Shown here piece after piece: positions 6,156-7,539 of a stretch of 7,539 bases of DNA. Within the stretch, counting starts at the first letter, position 1. Each line of letters begins with the position of its first letter. Made by a program: the position numbers and the translations under genes. The stretch comes from Bifidobacterium sp. (lineage in GTDB: Bacteria; Actinomycetota; Actinomycetes; Actinomycetales; Bifidobacteriaceae). Below the pieces are notes generated by a model. That model saw nothing but the letters and a program-made list of their open reading frames with translations, did not search any database and was not told the origin of the DNA. The DNA is taken from assembly GCA_022739095.1 (NCBI GenBank), contig JAIJEI010000093.1, positions 1 to 7,539 on the forward strand, read 5' to 3'.

Positions 6156-7539
6156 GCACCAGTATGCCCACCGCATTGGCTGGCGGACGCTACCAGCTTG
6201 GCCAGCTCATCGGTCGTGGCGGCATGGCCGAGGTCCACGTGGCTCTTGACACCCGTCTGGGCCGTACCGTGGCCGTGAAAATCATGCGCGCCGATCTGGC
6301 CAACGACGACATCTTCCTGGCCCGTTTCCGCCGTGAGGCGCACGCCGTGGCCCAGATGAACAACCCGAACATCGTGAACATCTACGATTCGGGCGAGGAA
6401 CTGGTTTCTTCCGAAAGCGGCGATACCGAGCGTCTGCCGTACATCGTCATGGAATACGTCAAAGGCCAGACCCTGCGCGACATCATCAAGGTCAACGGCG
6501 CGCTCAGCCAGCGCGACTGCGAACAGGTGATGTTGGGCGTGCTTAACGCGCTCGACTATTCGCATCGCATGGGCATTATCCACCGCGATATCAAGCCCGG
6601 CAACATCATGATTTCCGAGCAGGGCGTGGTCAAGGTCATGGACTTCGGCATCGCCCGCGCGCTGGACGATTCCGCAGCCACCATGACCCAGTCGCAGGGC
6701 GTGGTGGGCACCGCACAGTACCTTTCTCCCGAGCAGGCGCGCGGCGAGACCGTCGACATGCGTTCCGACCTGTATTCCGCCGGCTGCGTGCTCTACGAGA
6801 TGCTCACCGGCCGCCCGCCGTTTACCGGCGATTCCGCTGTGGCCATCGCCTACCAGCATGTTTCCGAAGTCGCCACGCCGCCATCCGCCGTGGTGCCGGG
6901 ACTGCCGAAGATGTGGGATTCGATCTGCGCCAAGGCCATGGCTAAGGACCGCCAGAATCGCTATGCCACGGCCTCCGAGTTCAAGAACGACATCCTGACC
7001 TACATGAACGGCGGCGTGCCGGTGGCGGCCGCGTTCAACCCGCTTGCGGACCTGTCGAATATGAAGGCCCGCAAGGGAGCCGAACGTGATTTGCCCACCA
7101 CGCCGGTGGAACCGCAGCAACAGCCCACCCAGGCATTCAACCCGGTGACCGGTCAGTTCGAGCGGATTCCACCGGCCAATGGTGCCAACTCAGCGGCGTT
7201 GCAGCCCCGTGCGCAGCAGCGTGCGGCGGCGGCCAAGGCCAAGAGGCGCAAGAAGATCATCATTGGTTCGGTGATCGCGGCTATTGCCGCGGTGCTCGTC
7301 ATTGTGGGCATCGTGTTCGCCATGAACGGCTCCGGCAACAAGCCCTCGGAAGATACCGTCACCATCCCTGAGGTGTGCAACGCCTCCACGTCCAGGGACA
7401 CCATCAAGCTCAAGCTTGAGACATCGGGCTTGAAGATGATCGAAAAGCAAGACACCGACTCCACCGAGCCGGAAGGCACCTGCACCAAGATGAGCCCGGA
7501 TGCCGGCTCCAAGGTGGCCAAGGGATCTGCCGTGAAGGT
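6152..7539 (+). CDS. pknB: PASTA-domain Ser/Thr protein kinase PknB, 3' partial
   Basis: The first 462 codons of a receptor-like kinase that runs off the window end. The kinase domain covers about residues 14-285: glycine loop GRGGMAEVHVA (21-31), Lys43 in VAVKIM, hinge YIVMEYV, H144-RDIKPGN151, D164-FG, and GTAQYLSPEQARG. In the activation loop, Thr179 aligns with the autophosphorylated Thr171 of mycobacterial PknB, and Ser181 takes the place of its Thr173. A cytosolic juxtamembrane region (about 286-368) is rich in Pro, Gln and Ala and ends in a basic run (KAKRRKK). One membrane helix lies at about 369-391. Outside it, one PASTA repeat starts near residue 402 (TVTIPEV) and continues to the window edge; it carries Cys409 and Cys444. 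PASTA repeats bind peptidoglycan fragments or lipid II, and relatives have several. ATG overlaps the pknA stop and has GGGAGGG 8 bases upstream. Identification is firm; the number of PASTA repeats cannot be told from this window. Confidence 0.95.
   Translation, partial: MSTSMPTALAGGRYQLGQLIGRGGMAEVHVALDTRLGRTVAVKIMRADLANDDIFLARFRREAHAVAQMNNPNIVNIYDSGEELVSSESGDTERLPYIVMEYVKGQTLRDIIKVNGALSQRDCEQVMLGVLNALDYSHRMGIIHRDIKPGNIMISEQGVVKVMDFGIARALDDSAATMTQSQGVVGTAQYLSPEQARGETVDMRSDLYSAGCVLYEMLTGRPPFTGDSAVAIAYQHVSEVATPPSAVVPGLPKMWDSICAKAMAKDRQNRYATASEFKNDILTYMNGGVPVAAAFNPLADLSNMKARKGAERDLPTTPVEPQQQPTQAFNPVTGQFERIPPANGANSAALQPRAQQRAAAAKAKRRKKIIIGSVIAAIAAVLVIVGIVFAMNGSGNKPSEDTVTIPEVCNASTSRDTIKLKLETSGLKMIEKQDTDSTEPEGTCTKMSPDAGSKVAKGSAVK

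Noticed and set aside
6029..7120. Minus-strand open frame of 363 codons opposite the pknB kinase domain
   Set aside because: It mirrors conserved kinase codons on the other strand and has no identity of its own.

Overview
The window is a single co-oriented gene block, all on the + strand, with no mobile element, RNA gene or CRISPR array. The order is FHA-domain protein, PP2C phosphatase, SEDS glycosyltransferase, class B penicillin-binding protein, and two Hanks-type Ser/Thr kinases. This is the classic actinobacterial fhaB-pstP-rodA-pbpA-pknA-pknB growth and division locus, best known from Mycobacterium near the origin. The high GC content, the protein style and the soluble, short PknA suggest a Bifidobacterium-like actinobacterium. 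The genus is an inference from family knowledge; no search was run.

Layout: the window opens inside the FHA gene, whose start lies upstream (coding to 511). The phosphatase gene follows after 4 bases (516-2189). From there every junction is a 4-base stop/start overlap: rodA 2186-3745, pbpA 3742-5208, pknA 5205-6155 (GTG start), and pknB from 6152 to beyond the window end. Each start has a purine-rich Shine-Dalgarno sequence inside the previous gene. There is effectively no non-coding DNA here, so no promoter or terminator is seen; the promoter should lie upstream of base 1 and the terminator downstream of base 7539.

How the parts fit: PknB has an external PASTA domain that in relatives senses peptidoglycan fragments or lipid II. 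PknA and PknB phosphorylate cytosolic and membrane targets, PstP reverses this, and the FHA protein reads phosphothreonine at the membrane. RodA polymerises glycan strands and PbpA cross-links them, so the operon joins the wall-building pair to its own phospho-control.

Nothing here looks like an undescribed system. The points worth a second look are: a short P-x-T-G-x-hydrophobic motif shared by the cytosolic segments of PstP, RodA and PknB; the apparent lack of the usual catalytic-loop Asp in the SEDS protein; a PknA with no membrane anchor; a very Ser/Asp-rich external tail on the phosphatase; and a cysteine pair in the first PASTA domain of PknB.
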